DNA from: Burkholderiales bacterium
GTDB lineage: Bacteria; Pseudomonadota; Gammaproteobacteria; Burkholderiales; Burkholderiaceae_C
Assembly: GCA_003963075.1 (NCBI GenBank)
Contig: RXJV01000057.1
Location: forward strand, 40,201 to 104,200
Length of the DNA stretch: 64,000 bases
Direction: 5' to 3'
A program made the position numbers and the translations under genes. The stretch's first letter is position 1; each line of letters starts with the position of its first letter. The notes beneath the pieces were generated by a model. That model had not been told where the DNA came from, searched no databases, and saw nothing but the letters and a program-made list of their open reading frames with translations. Shown here piece by piece: positions 27,799-36,506 of the stretch.

Positions 27799-28943
27799 TC
27801 ATCGGCTCCAGAAGCAAGCGGGTCGCACGATAACGCGGCCGGCTCGGCCGGCGCCGACAGCGCCCAGTCGAAGTGCTCGGCCAGCCCCGCCTCGGCGCCC
27901 TGCCTGGCCTGCGCCAGCGCGGCACGCAGGCTGGCGTCAGCGCCCGAGCGCAGCGCATTGCCGCCGGCCACGGCCAGGTTGCGCCGCCAGCGTGCAAAGC
28001 CGATCCGCCGGATCGCCGAGCCCTCGGTGCGGCGCAGGAACTCGGCCTCGTCCCAGCCCAGCAGCTCCGTGATCGACGCGCCGGCCATGCCGGGCCGCGC
28101 GTCAAAGTCGGCCAGCACGGCCGGCTGCGCGAACTTGTTCCACGGGCAGGCGAGCTGGCAGTCGTCACAGCCGTAGACGCGGTTGCCGATCAACGGGCGC
28201 AGCTCGACCGGGATGGTCCCGTCGTGCTCAATCGTCAGGTAGGAGATGCAGCGCCGCGCATCCACCCGGTAGGGCGCGACGATGGCGGCGGTGGGGCAGA
28301 CATCGATGCAGGCGCTGCAGGCGCCGCAATGCGCGCTGACGGGCGCGGTCACCGGCAGCGGCAGGTCGACGAAGATCTCGCCGAGGAAGAACATCGAGCC
28401 CGCTTCGCGGTGCAGTGCCAGCGTGTGCTTGCCCCGCCAGCCCAGGCCCGAGCGCGCCGCCAGCTCCACCTCCAGCACCGGCGCCGAATCGGTGAACACG
28501 CGGTAGCCCAGTGGACCAACCTCGGCGGCGAGCCGCTCCGCGAGCTTCTGCAGCCGCATGCGCAGCACCTTGTGATAGTCCCGGCCCCGAGCGTAGATCG
28601 ACACCTGGGCCTGCGTCGGCCGGGCCAGGCCGGCCCATTCGATGGCCTGCCAGCCAGGCGCGGTGCGGCGCGGCAGATAGTCCATCCGCGCCGTGATGAC
28701 GCGCAGCGTGCCCGGCACCAGCTCGGCCGGCCGCGCCCGCTTCATGCCATGGGCGGCCATGTAGTGCATGCCGCCGTGGTGGCCGGCGTCCAGCCAGGCC
28801 TGCAGGCCGGGCTCGGCGTGCGCGAGGTCCACATCGGCCACCGCGATCTGTGAGAATCCCAGCTCACGGGACCAGCCGCGCAGTCGATCCATCAGAGGCG
28901 CCAGCGGCATGGTGGCATCGACAGTGGACGGGACCTCTTGCAT
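27795..28943 (-). CDS. queG: Epoxyqueuosine reductase
   Basis: QueG catalyses the last step of queuosine synthesis in tRNA, reducing epoxyqueuosine with cobalamin and two 4Fe-4S clusters. The 382-residue product has the cluster motifs CGACSACIDVCPTAA (about residue 205) and CDDCQLACPW (about 260), and the N-terminal LGFSQIAVADVDLAHAEPGL and YHKVLRMRLQKLA typical of the family. Start either ATG 28943 (used here) or ATG 28910, which removes 11 residues and a head-on overlap with tsaE. The gene diverges from tsaE. Confidence 0.95.
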   Translation of the reverse strand: MQEVPSTVDATMPLAPLMDRLRGWSRELGFSQIAVADVDLAHAEPGLQAWLDAGHHGGMHYMAAHGMKRARPAELVPGTLRVITARMDYLPRRTAPGWQAIEWAGLARPTQAQVSIYARGRDYHKVLRMRLQKLAERLAAEVGPLGYRVFTDSAPVLEVELAARSGLGWRGKHTLALHREAGSMFFLGEIFVDLPLPVTAPVSAHCGACSACIDVCPTAAIVAPYRVDARRCISYLTIEHDGTIPVELRPLIGNRVYGCDDCQLACPWNKFAQPAVLADFDARPGMAGASITELLGWDEAEFLRRTEGSAIRRIGFARWRRNLAVAGGNALRSGADASLRAALAQARQGAEAGLAEHFDWALSAPAEPAALSCDPLASGADE

Positions 28944-29414
28944 TTGCCCACGATTCTAGAAACCCAGCTCGTGTGGACCGACGAGTCCGCCGCCCAGGCC
29001 AGCGCCGAACAGCTCGCGGCCGCCCTGCTCCCCACGCCCGACGCCCTCATCGAACTGCACGGCCCGCTCGGCGCCGGCAAGACCACCTTCGTGCGCCTGC
29101 TGCTGCGCGCCCTCGGCGTGCAGGGGCGCATCAAGAGCCCGAGCTATGCGGTGATGGAAAGCTATGCGCTGCCGGGCAGCGCCGGTACCGCCAGCCATTT
29201 CGACTTCTACCGCTTCGACGACCCGCGCGAGTGGGAAGACGCCGGCTTTCGCGATGTCTTCGCCGCCCCCGGCCTGAAGCTCTGCGAATGGCCCGAGAAG
29301 GCCGCCGGCCAGCTGCCCGCGCCCGACCTGCAGCTCTTCATCGAGCTGATGCCCGACGACACGCGCCGGGTGCGCGTGGCCGGCCGCCGCGAGCTGGTGG
29401 CGGTGCTCGGATGA
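28938..29414 (+). CDS. tsaE: tRNA threonylcarbamoyladenosine ATPase TsaE
   Basis: A 158-residue TsaE, the ATPase that works with TsaB and TsaD to form t6A37 on ANN-decoding tRNAs. P-loop GPLGAGKTTFVR is near residue 42, then SPSYAVMESY, HFDFYRFDDPREWEDAGF and CEWPEKA (Walker B-like region). No ATG fits; the start is the TTG at 28938 or another TTG/GTG just downstream, and the length then matches E. coli TsaE. It overlaps the following amidase gene by 4 nt, an arrangement (tsaE-amidase) shared widely in proteobacteria. Confidence 0.93.
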   Translation: MHLPTILETQLVWTDESAAQASAEQLAAALLPTPDALIELHGPLGAGKTTFVRLLLRALGVQGRIKSPSYAVMESYALPGSAGTASHFDFYRFDDPREWEDAGFRDVFAAPGLKLCEWPEKAAGQLPAPDLQLFIELMPDDTRRVRVAGRRELVAVLG

Positions 29415-30817
29415 AGCGGCGCAGCTCCCTCGGCCTGCTGGCCCTGCTGCTGAAGGCGCCGGACACGCTGGCCGCAAGCAGCCAGGCCACCATCGTCGCC
29501 GTGCGGGTGTGGCCCGCGCCGGACTACACCCGCGTGACCCTGGAGTCCGACCAGCCGCTGGCCGCGAAGCATTTTCTCGTCGAATCGCCGCACCGACTCG
29601 TCATCGACATCGACGGCCTGGAGCTCAGCCCCGCCTTGCGCGAGCTGATCGGCAAGGTCAAGGCCGACGACCCCTTCATCACCGGTGTGCGAGTGGGCCA
29701 GAACACCCCCACCGTCGTTCGCATCGTGCTCGACCTGCGCCAGCCGGTGGCGCCGCAGATCTTCACGCTGGCCCCCGTGGCGGCCTACAAGCACCGGCTG
29801 GTGTTCGACCTCTACCCGACGGTGCAGGCCGACCCGCTGCTGGCCCTGGTGCAGGAACGCACCAAGGCGCCGGCGGCACTGCCACCGCCCGCCGCGGCGT
29901 CGGCCACGCAGCAGGCCCAGGCCGCCGCCAGCGCGGTGAACGACGCGCTGGGCGACCTGATCCGCAAGATCGAACGCCCCATGCCGCCCGCACCGTCCGC
30001 CGCCGTGGCGCCGCCGGTCGGCGCGGCTGCCTCACGGCCCGCCGCGGCGTCGGCCGCACTGCCCTCCCCGCCACCGGCCGGCGAGCTCAAGATCGACCGC
30101 CTGATCATCATCGCCCTCGACCCCGGCCATGGCGGCGAAGACCCCGGCGCCATCGGCCCCTCGGGCCTGCGCGAGAAGGATGTGGTGCTCGCCATCGCCC
30201 ACAAGCTGCGTGAGCGCCTGACGGCCAATGCCAACATCCGCGTGCTGATGACGCGCGACGCCGACTTCTTCGTGCCGCTGCATGAGCGCGTGCGCAAGGC
30301 GCGGCGGGTGCAGGCCGACCTGTTCGTGTCCATCCACGCCGACGCCTTCATCACGCCCCAGGCGCGTGGCGCTTCGGTGTTTGCACTGAGTGACGGTGCG
30401 GCCACCAGTGCCGCGGCGCGCTGGATGGCCGACCGCGAGAACGCGGCCGACATGGTGGGCGGCGTCAATGTGGGCGCCGCCACCAAGGATGCCAATGTGC
30501 TGCGCGCGCTGCTGGACATGAGCACCACGGCCCAGATCAAGGACAGCCTCAAGCTCGGCAGCGAGGTGCTGGGCCAGATCGGCAAGGTCGGCAAGCTGCA
30601 CAAGGCCCGCGTCGAGCAGGCCGGCTTCGCGGTGCTGAAGGCGCCCGACATCCCGAGCATCCTGGTCGAGACGGCCTTCATCTCCAACCCCGAGGAGGAG
30701 AACAAGCTGCGCGACCCCGACTACCAGGACCAGCTGGTCGACGCGCTGGCCACGGGCATCGCGAAATACTTCGCCAAGAGCCCGCCGATGGCGAGGAAGC
30801 GCAGCACGACGCTCTGA
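29411..30817 (+). CDS. amiC: N-acetylmuramoyl-L-alanine amidase (AmiC type)
   Basis: A 468-residue periplasmic amidase that cuts stem peptides from peptidoglycan to separate daughter cells. The N-terminus KRRSSLGLLALLL resembles a twin-arginine signal, as in E. coli AmiC. An AMIN domain (about residues 30-135, septal targeting) and a Pro/Ala-rich linker of about 80 residues precede the Amidase_3 domain (about 235-455). Zinc and catalytic residues are seen in DPGHGGEDPGA, GLREKDVVL, VSIHADAF and VETAFISNPEEE. The start at 29411 overlaps the tsaE stop. Confidence 0.93.
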   Translation: MKRRSSLGLLALLLKAPDTLAASSQATIVAVRVWPAPDYTRVTLESDQPLAAKHFLVESPHRLVIDIDGLELSPALRELIGKVKADDPFITGVRVGQNTPTVVRIVLDLRQPVAPQIFTLAPVAAYKHRLVFDLYPTVQADPLLALVQERTKAPAALPPPAAASATQQAQAAASAVNDALGDLIRKIERPMPPAPSAAVAPPVGAAASRPAAASAALPSPPPAGELKIDRLIIIALDPGHGGEDPGAIGPSGLREKDVVLAIAHKLRERLTANANIRVLMTRDADFFVPLHERVRKARRVQADLFVSIHADAFITPQARGASVFALSDGAATSAAARWMADRENAADMVGGVNVGAATKDANVLRALLDMSTTAQIKDSLKLGSEVLGQIGKVGKLHKARVEQAGFAVLKAPDIPSILVETAFISNPEEENKLRDPDYQDQLVDALATGIAKYFAKSPPMARKRSTTL

Positions 30818-30820
30818 CCT

Positions 30821-31501
30821 TCAGACGGCCGTGCGCCAGCTCAGGCCGAACGGCAGCTCGCGGGGGCCGAACAGAAAGTGCAGCACGCGCCTGCGCCCCG
30901 GGGCTGACGCCTTGCTCGACGCATGCAGCACCAGCGGGCGCATCAGCAGCGCGTCACCGGCCAGAGCGTCCACGGCCACATCGCCCACGCGTTCACGCCA
31001 CTGCCGCGCCGCAGCGTCGTCGAGCACGCCGTCGCGATGCGAGCCGGGCACAAAGCGCAGCCCGCCATCGGCCTCCGTCGCATCGTCCAGATGCAGCCGC
31101 AGCGCGACCAGTGGCGCCAGCACGGCGACTGGTGCGAGAACGAAATGATGGCCGGCCTTGACCGACCAGGCACCGAGCGCCGGATGATCCACACGGCCGG
31201 CGACGGGGATGGCCAGGTCCTGGTGCGGCGTGACCAGCCAGTTGCGGTCGAGCGACTTCTCAAACAGCGTGCACTGCACGGCCACGCCGTCAGCCGGCAG
31301 GCAGGGTTGCAGCGCGGGCAAATCCTTCAACCAAAGCGCCAGCGCCTGGCACCACGGCTGATCCAGCAATTCGCGCTGGCCTGCGGCGCCGGGTGGCAGC
31401 GCGGCGAGTTCGGCAATCAGTGCCTGTCGCTGCCCGGGCGCGATCAGCCCCCGCAGCACCCGGAACCCATCGGGCATCACATCATCGGTAGAGAGCGGCA
31501 T
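30821..31501 (-). CDS. Phytanoyl-CoA dioxygenase-family protein
   Basis: A 226-residue PhyH-family Fe(II)/2-oxoglutarate oxygenase. Iron ligands: the HxD motif in TPHQDLAIPV near residue 93 and the distal His in LVLHASSKASAPGRRRVLHF near 196, where the following Arg would bind 2-oxoglutarate. LDDATEADGGLRFVPGSHRDG is a typical family stretch. Substrate unknown. It is somewhat shorter than average (about 250-290). Convergent with the amidase gene with only 3 bp between. Confidence 0.85.
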   Translation of the reverse strand: MPLSTDDVMPDGFRVLRGLIAPGQRQALIAELAALPPGAAGQRELLDQPWCQALALWLKDLPALQPCLPADGVAVQCTLFEKSLDRNWLVTPHQDLAIPVAGRVDHPALGAWSVKAGHHFVLAPVAVLAPLVALRLHLDDATEADGGLRFVPGSHRDGVLDDAAARQWRERVGDVAVDALAGDALLMRPLVLHASSKASAPGRRRVLHFLFGPRELPFGLSWRTAV

Positions 31502-31582
31502 CGCCGGCCTTGTATCACCCCGCCCCGATCGCGGGGGCGAAGGCCGCAGCCGGCGTGCTGACCGAGGAGTTGTCGGCCCCGC

Positions 31583-31786
31583 TCAGCAGCACTTGCCGAC
31601 GCGAGCGCTGTAGCGCGCGGCCTGACGCTCCTTGAAGAATTCTTCATAGCTCATCGGCCGCCGCTCCGGGTGCGTGGCCTGGTGGTGGGCCAGGTAGCTG
31701 CCGTAGTCTGGCACGCCCACCATCAGGCGCAGGCTCTGCGTCAGGTAGCGGCCGGCCTGGGCCAGGTCGCGGCCCAGCTCACGCAT
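31583..31786 (-). CDS. YbdD/YjiX-family small protein
   Basis: A 67-residue DUF466 protein, the small partner that almost always follows cstA: it reads MRELGRDLAQAGRYLTQSLR, then MVGVPDYGSYLAHHQATHPE and ends with KCC. In E. coli, YbdD and YjiX are needed with the CstA-type transporters for full pyruvate uptake. ATG at 31786 overlaps the cstA stop by 8 nt; the frame continues upstream only as cstA antisense-phase sequence. Confidence 0.92.
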   Translation of the reverse strand: MRELGRDLAQAGRYLTQSLRLMVGVPDYGSYLAHHQATHPERRPMSYEEFFKERQAARYSARVGKCC

Positions 31787-33842
31787 GCTGGCCCGCGGGC
31801 AGCGGCGCGAAGGCCGTCTCCTGGGCCGTCGGGCGGCCGGCACGGCGCGCGGCGAGGATGGCCTTCACGCTGTAGACCCCCACGCTCAGCACCACGCCCA
31901 TGAAGAGCGCGCACAGGGCCGCGTCCAGCCGGTCGTTGAAGACCACGCGGCTCATCGCGTCCAGCGTCTTGGCCGGGGCCAGCACCTTGCCGTCTGCAAT
32001 CGCCGCGGCGTATTTGTCGGCATGGGCCAGGAAGCCGAGCTTGGGGTCGGCCGAGAAGATCTTCAGCCAGCCGGCGGTCATCGTGCAGGCCAGCAGCCAG
32101 GCGGCCGGCACGGCCGTCACCCAGGCGTAGCGGTCCTTCTTCATCTTGAAGATCACGACGGTGCCCAGCAGCAGCGCGACGGCGGCCAGCATCTGGTTGG
32201 CGATGCCGAACAGCGGCCACAGGGTGTTGATGCCGCCCAGCGGGTCGACCACGCCCTGGTACAGGAAGTAGCCCCAGGCCGCGACGCACAGCCCAGTGGC
32301 GACGAAGTTGGCCACCCAGCTCTCGGTGCGCTTGAGCGAGGGCACGAAACTGCCCAGCAGGTCCTGCAGCATGAAGCGGCCGGCTCGGGTGCCCGCGTCC
32401 ACCGCCGTCAGGATGAACAGCGCCTCGAACAGGATCGCGAAGTGGTACCAGAAGGCCATCAACGCCTTGCCACCCACCACCTGGTGCAGGATCTCGGCCA
32501 TGCCCACGGCCAGGGTCGGCGCGCCGCCGGCGCGGGCCAGGATGGTCTTCTCGCCCACGTCGGCCGCGGCCTGCGTCAGCATCTCGGGCGTGACGACGAA
32601 GCCCCAGGTGGAGATCGTCTGCGCCACGCTCGCGGCGTCCTTGCCCACCAGGGCGGCCGGGCTGTTCATCGCGAAGTACACGCCGGGCTCGATGCACGAG
32701 GCCGCCACCAGGGCCATCACCGCGACAAAGCTCTCGGCCAGCATGCCGCCGTAGCCGATGTAGCGGGCGTGGGTCTCGTTCTCCAGCAGCTTGGGCGTCG
32801 TGCCCGAGGCGATCAGCGAGTGGAAGCCCGACACCGCGCCGCAGGCGATGGTGATGAACAGGAAGGGGAACAGGCTGCCCGCCCAGACCGGGCCGGCGCC
32901 CGCGGCGAACTGCGTCAGCGCCGGCATTTTCAGCGGCGGCGCGACGATGACGATGCCGATGGCCAGCGCGACGATGGTGCCGATCTTCAGGAAGGTGGAC
33001 AGGTAGTCCCGCGGTGCCAGCAGCAGCCACACCGGGATGCAGGCGGCCACGAAGCCATAGCCCACCAGGGCCCACACCAGTTGCACCGGCGTGAAGGTGA
33101 ACAGCGGCGCCAGCGTGGCGCTTTCGCTGACGGCCTGGCCGCCGAAGATGGCCGCCATCAGCAGCACAAAGCCGATCACCGACACCTCGCCGATGCGGCC
33201 GGGGCGGATGAAGCGCAGATAGACGCCCATGAACAGCGCGACCGGAATCGTCGCAGCCACGGTGAACGTGCCCCAGGGCGAATCCGCCAGCGCCTTCACG
33301 ACGATCAGGGCCAGCACCGACAGGATGATGATCATGATCATGAAGGCGCCAAACAGCGCGATCAGGCCCGGCACCGTGCCCATCTCCTGCTTGACGAGGT
33401 CGCCGAGCGACCGGCCATCACGGCGCGTCGAGATGAACAGCACGATGAAGTCCTGCACCGCGCCGGCGAACACGACGCCGGCCAGGATCCACAGCAGGCC
33501 CGGCAGATAGCCCATCTGCGCCGCGAGCACCGGGCCGACCAGCGGACCGGCACCGGCAATCGCGGCGAAGTGGTGGCCGTAGAGCACATGCTTGTGGGTG
33601 GGCACGTAGTCCAGGCCGTCGTTGTACTTCCAGGCGGGCGTCTGGCGCTTGGCGTCCAGCCCCAGCACCCTGTCGGCGATGAACAGGCTGTAGTAGCGGT
33701 AGGCGATCAGGTAGGTGCACAGCGCGGCGGCCACGACCCACAGCGCGCTGATCGTCTCGCCGCGGCTCAGGGCCACGGTGGCGAGGGACACAGCGCCGAG
33801 GATGGCAACGCCCGCCCAGGCAAGATGGCGGCGCAAATTCAT
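31779..33842 (-). CDS. cstA: CstA-type pyruvate/peptide transporter
   Basis: A 687-residue carbon-starvation protein with about 16-18 predicted membrane helices. Family hallmarks are seen in YNDGLDYVPTHKHVLYGHHF and AIAGAGPLVGPVLAAQMGYL near residues 75-115. Relatives (BtsT, CstA) import pyruvate by proton symport and perhaps peptides. ATG at 33842 gives MNLRRHLAWAG and the normal length; an upstream in-frame start would add an implausible 32 residues. It overlaps the small YbdD-like gene. The 241-bp gap upstream, shared with a divergent secreted-protein gene, must carry its promoter. Confidence 0.95.
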   Translation of the reverse strand: MNLRRHLAWAGVAILGAVSLATVALSRGETISALWVVAAALCTYLIAYRYYSLFIADRVLGLDAKRQTPAWKYNDGLDYVPTHKHVLYGHHFAAIAGAGPLVGPVLAAQMGYLPGLLWILAGVVFAGAVQDFIVLFISTRRDGRSLGDLVKQEMGTVPGLIALFGAFMIMIIILSVLALIVVKALADSPWGTFTVAATIPVALFMGVYLRFIRPGRIGEVSVIGFVLLMAAIFGGQAVSESATLAPLFTFTPVQLVWALVGYGFVAACIPVWLLLAPRDYLSTFLKIGTIVALAIGIVIVAPPLKMPALTQFAAGAGPVWAGSLFPFLFITIACGAVSGFHSLIASGTTPKLLENETHARYIGYGGMLAESFVAVMALVAASCIEPGVYFAMNSPAALVGKDAASVAQTISTWGFVVTPEMLTQAAADVGEKTILARAGGAPTLAVGMAEILHQVVGGKALMAFWYHFAILFEALFILTAVDAGTRAGRFMLQDLLGSFVPSLKRTESWVANFVATGLCVAAWGYFLYQGVVDPLGGINTLWPLFGIANQMLAAVALLLGTVVIFKMKKDRYAWVTAVPAAWLLACTMTAGWLKIFSADPKLGFLAHADKYAAAIADGKVLAPAKTLDAMSRVVFNDRLDAALCALFMGVVLSVGVYSVKAILAARRAGRPTAQETAFAPLPAGQHA

Positions 33843-34083
33843 GGGGTTTGTCTCCGAGGCGGCGCGCACCTCAACGCGGGTGCATGGCCGTGCTGCAAGT
33901 CTCGAAATTTGCGCGCCCTCACGCATCGTGCATGCCACGCGGGGCGGGTGCGCGGGATCACCTAAGGGTCAACCCGCAAATCACAGCCGCTCACGAATGC
34001 GAGGCCGCCGCCGTCAACCGCAAGTCCGGCGCCGCGTTGTGTCTCGTCATGGGCCGCCGCTGCAGGCGCCGCAGGAGAACTCC

Positions 34084-34455
34084 ATGCTTCGTCGCTCCCT
34101 TGCCATCCTCGCCGCCAGCGCCGCGCTGCTGGGCGTCGGCGCAGCCCAGGCCGGCCCGCGTTGGTCCATCAGCATCAACGTGCCACTGCCCGGCGTGATC
34201 GTGTCCGAGGGGCGCTACGTAGAGCCCGCGCCGGTCTACTACGCGCCGCCGCCCCCGGTCTACGTCGCGCCGCCGCCGCGCTATGTCGAACGGGAGATCT
34301 ACTACGCGCCGCCCCCGCGCGTGATCTATGAGCCGGTCTACCGTGTGCGCCGCTGCGATGACCGCCGCTGGGCCGAGGGTCGCTGGGAGCGCGAGCGCTA
34401 CGAGCACCGCTGGGACGAAAGGCGTGATGACGACGGCCCCTGGCGCCGGCGCTGA
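34084..34455 (+). CDS. Pro/Tyr-rich secreted protein
   Basis: A 123-residue exported protein of unknown function. A signal peptide (MLRRSLAILAASAALLGVGA, ending QAG) is followed by a segment dense in Pro, Tyr and Val with repeated VYYAPPPPVY-like units (about residues 50-90), then a highly charged Arg/Asp/Glu/Trp tail ending DDDGPWRRR. Such proteins are common in Burkholderiales as small envelope or surface proteins. AGGAG precedes the ATG. Convergent with the two-component regulator gene. Confidence 0.83.
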   Translation: MLRRSLAILAASAALLGVGAAQAGPRWSISINVPLPGVIVSEGRYVEPAPVYYAPPPPVYVAPPPRYVEREIYYAPPPRVIYEPVYRVRRCDDRRWAEGRWERERYEHRWDERRDDDGPWRRR

Positions 34456-34491
34456 CGAAGTTGCGCGCCGCCTCAGCAGGCCGGCCCGCCC

Positions 34492-35118
34492 TCAGTCGCC
34501 GCGCGCATGCTCCACGGCATAGCGGATCAGCTCGGCCTGGCCGTCGAGCTCCAGCTTGCGCTTGATGCTTTGCCGGTGGGCCTCCACGGTGCGCACCGAC
34601 AGGTCAAGGTCGCGCGCGATCTGCTTGCTGGAGGCCCCCTGCCCCAGCTTGGCGAGGATTTCACTCTCGCGCGGGGTCAGCACGGGCTTGGGTGCCTGGC
34701 CGCGGAACAGCCGGCCCGACACCGCCGCACTCAAGAAGGTGCCGCCGGCCGCCACGGCGTCGATGGCCGAAACGATCTCGGTGGCCGGGGCGTCCTTGAG
34801 CACATAGCCGCGGGCGCCGGCCTGCAAGGCCCGCTGCACGTATTCCGGGTTGTCGTACATGCTGAACATCAGCAGCTTGATGGCGGGCTGCGCCGCCAGC
34901 ATCGCGGCGCCCAGCGCAATGCCGTTGACGTCCTTCAGCCCGACATCCATCAGCACGACATCGGGCGCGCTGCGGGCCAGTTGCTGCATGGCCTCGGCCT
35001 GCGTGCCGGCCTCGCCGACGACCTCGAAACGCGGCACCGCCGCCAGGCGGGCGACCAGGCCTTCGCGCACCATCGGGTGGTCGTCGACAAGCAAGATGCG
35101 GATGGGCGATGGGGTCAT
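34492..35118 (-). CDS. NarL-type response regulator
   Basis: A 208-residue response regulator. The receiver domain (IRILLVDDHPMVREGL, phospho-acceptor Asp in DVVLMDVGLKDVNG near residue 56, Lys in VLKDAP near 106) is followed by a LuxR-type helix-turn-helix (LTPRESEILAKLGQGASSKQ, RTVEAHRQSIKRKL). It would be phosphorylated by the sensor kinase encoded just upstream, whose stop overlaps this start by 4 nt. Targets are not known; the nearest candidate is cstA to its left. Confidence 0.93.
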   Translation of the reverse strand: MTPSPIRILLVDDHPMVREGLVARLAAVPRFEVVGEAGTQAEAMQQLARSAPDVVLMDVGLKDVNGIALGAAMLAAQPAIKLLMFSMYDNPEYVQRALQAGARGYVLKDAPATEIVSAIDAVAAGGTFLSAAVSGRLFRGQAPKPVLTPRESEILAKLGQGASSKQIARDLDLSVRTVEAHRQSIKRKLELDGQAELIRYAVEHARGD

Positions 35119-36485
35119 GCGGGGATGCGGGCGAGGTCGGCAGCCGAGAGTGTGACCGCAAGCCGGCAGCCCGCGCCGGGCGCGCTCGCCAGGGTCAGCC
35201 GTGCGCCCAAGGCATCGGCCCGCTCGCGCATGCTGCGCAGGCCCAGGCCGCGCTCGGCCACGGCTTGCGCGGCCTCGGCATCGAAGCCCTGGCCATCGTC
35301 CTGCACGGTCAGGGTCAGCCCACCGCCGCGCTCGAAGCGCAGCGTCACCGCCACGACGCTGGCATGCGCATGCCGGGCGGCATTGTTCAGCGCTTCCTGG
35401 GCGATGCGGAACAGCGCCGTGTTGACCGCCTCGGGCAGGGCCGCTTCGTCGCCGTCGATCACCGCGCTGTAGCGTGTGCCGCCGGCCGCATCGAACTCGC
35501 CGGCAAGGTGCTGCAACGCGGCCGGCAGGCCCAGCGTGTCGAGCAGCGCCGGCCGCAGCGCATGCGACAGGTGTCGCACCTCGGCGAGCGTGCTGTTCAG
35601 GCGCTTCAAGGCCAGGTCCTGCAGACGGCCGGCGGTCGCGGGCTCCTGCTGGGCGGATTCGATCAGCAGCTTGGTCGCCACCAGCGCCTGGCTGACACCG
35701 TCATGCAGCTCGCGCGCCAGCCGGGCCCGCTCGTCCTCCTGGCTCTGCACCACCTCGCGGGCCAGCGCACGCAGCTTGGCCTCGGCACTGCGGTGTTCGC
35801 TCAAGTTGAGCGCCAGCGCGCCGGCGCTGATCAGCGCGATGCCGAACACGGCCACGGCCGCCACCCACAGCAGCGTCGTCGTGATGTTCTGGCGCGCGCC
35901 GCGCTCCAGCTCGGCCATGGTCGCCTCGATGCCATCCAGGTACAGGCCCGTGCCCAGCATCCAGTGCCATTCCGGCACCGCGACGACATAGCCGAGCTTG
36001 GGCGCCAGCTGGCTGCTGGAGGGCTTGCGCCACAGATAGTCCACATAGCCGCCGCCCGCCCGCGCCTGATGGATCAGCTGCTGGATGGTCGGCCGGCCCT
36101 GCGGGTCGCGCAGCGCCCACAGGTTCTGGCCGACCAGTTCCGGCTGGCGCGAATGCATCAGCACGCGCCCCTCCAGGTCGTAGACGAAGAAGTAGCCGTC
36201 GGGGCCGTAGTCCAGCGACGACAGCAGCTGCAGCGCCTGCTGAGGGCCGTCCGGCCGCGCCAGCAGCGGCCTGATCGTGCTGACGGCCAGGTCCACGTAG
36301 TGCTTGAGCTCGGTCCGCCGCGCGTCCATATAGCTGGCGCGGACCAAGGCATGCTCGCGCGATGCCAGCTCGCTTTCCTGTTGCCTGACCGCCAGCGCGA
36401 TCAGCGCGAGCGACAGCAGCAGGGGCAGCAGCGCCAGCAGCAAGAGCTTGCTACGCAGCGACAGCTGCCTCATGCGTCGTCGCAT
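35115..36485 (-). CDS. Cache-domain sensor histidine kinase
   Basis: A 456-residue membrane sensor. TM1 about residues 9-30; periplasmic single-Cache domain about 31-205 (YGPDGYFFVYDLEGRVLMHS, then GYVVAVPEWHWMLGTGLYLD); TM2 about 206-228. The HisKA_3 dimerisation helix carries the phospho-His in LARELHDGVSQALVATK near 260, and the HATPase domain has EALNNAARHAHAS and DDGQGFDAEAAQ. Such Cache domains often bind small organic acids. With its overlapping regulator it forms a complete NarL-type system close to the CstA pyruvate-type transporter. Confidence 0.93.
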   Translation of the reverse strand: MRRRMRQLSLRSKLLLLALLPLLLSLALIALAVRQQESELASREHALVRASYMDARRTELKHYVDLAVSTIRPLLARPDGPQQALQLLSSLDYGPDGYFFVYDLEGRVLMHSRQPELVGQNLWALRDPQGRPTIQQLIHQARAGGGYVDYLWRKPSSSQLAPKLGYVVAVPEWHWMLGTGLYLDGIEATMAELERGARQNITTTLLWVAAVAVFGIALISAGALALNLSEHRSAEAKLRALAREVVQSQEDERARLARELHDGVSQALVATKLLIESAQQEPATAGRLQDLALKRLNSTLAEVRHLSHALRPALLDTLGLPAALQHLAGEFDAAGGTRYSAVIDGDEAALPEAVNTALFRIAQEALNNAARHAHASVVAVTLRFERGGGLTLTVQDDGQGFDAEAAQAVAERGLGLRSMRERADALGARLTLASAPGAGCRLAVTLSAADLARIPA

Positions 36486-36506
36486 GCGCTCAACGCGTCA
36501 CCGCCC

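Noticed and set aside
31785..33965. A 726-codon plus-strand frame opposite cstA (and similar ones opposite the tricorn-like gene and the kinase)
   Set aside because: Shadow of a strongly conserved membrane protein; the translation is His/Gln/Asp-rich without domains.
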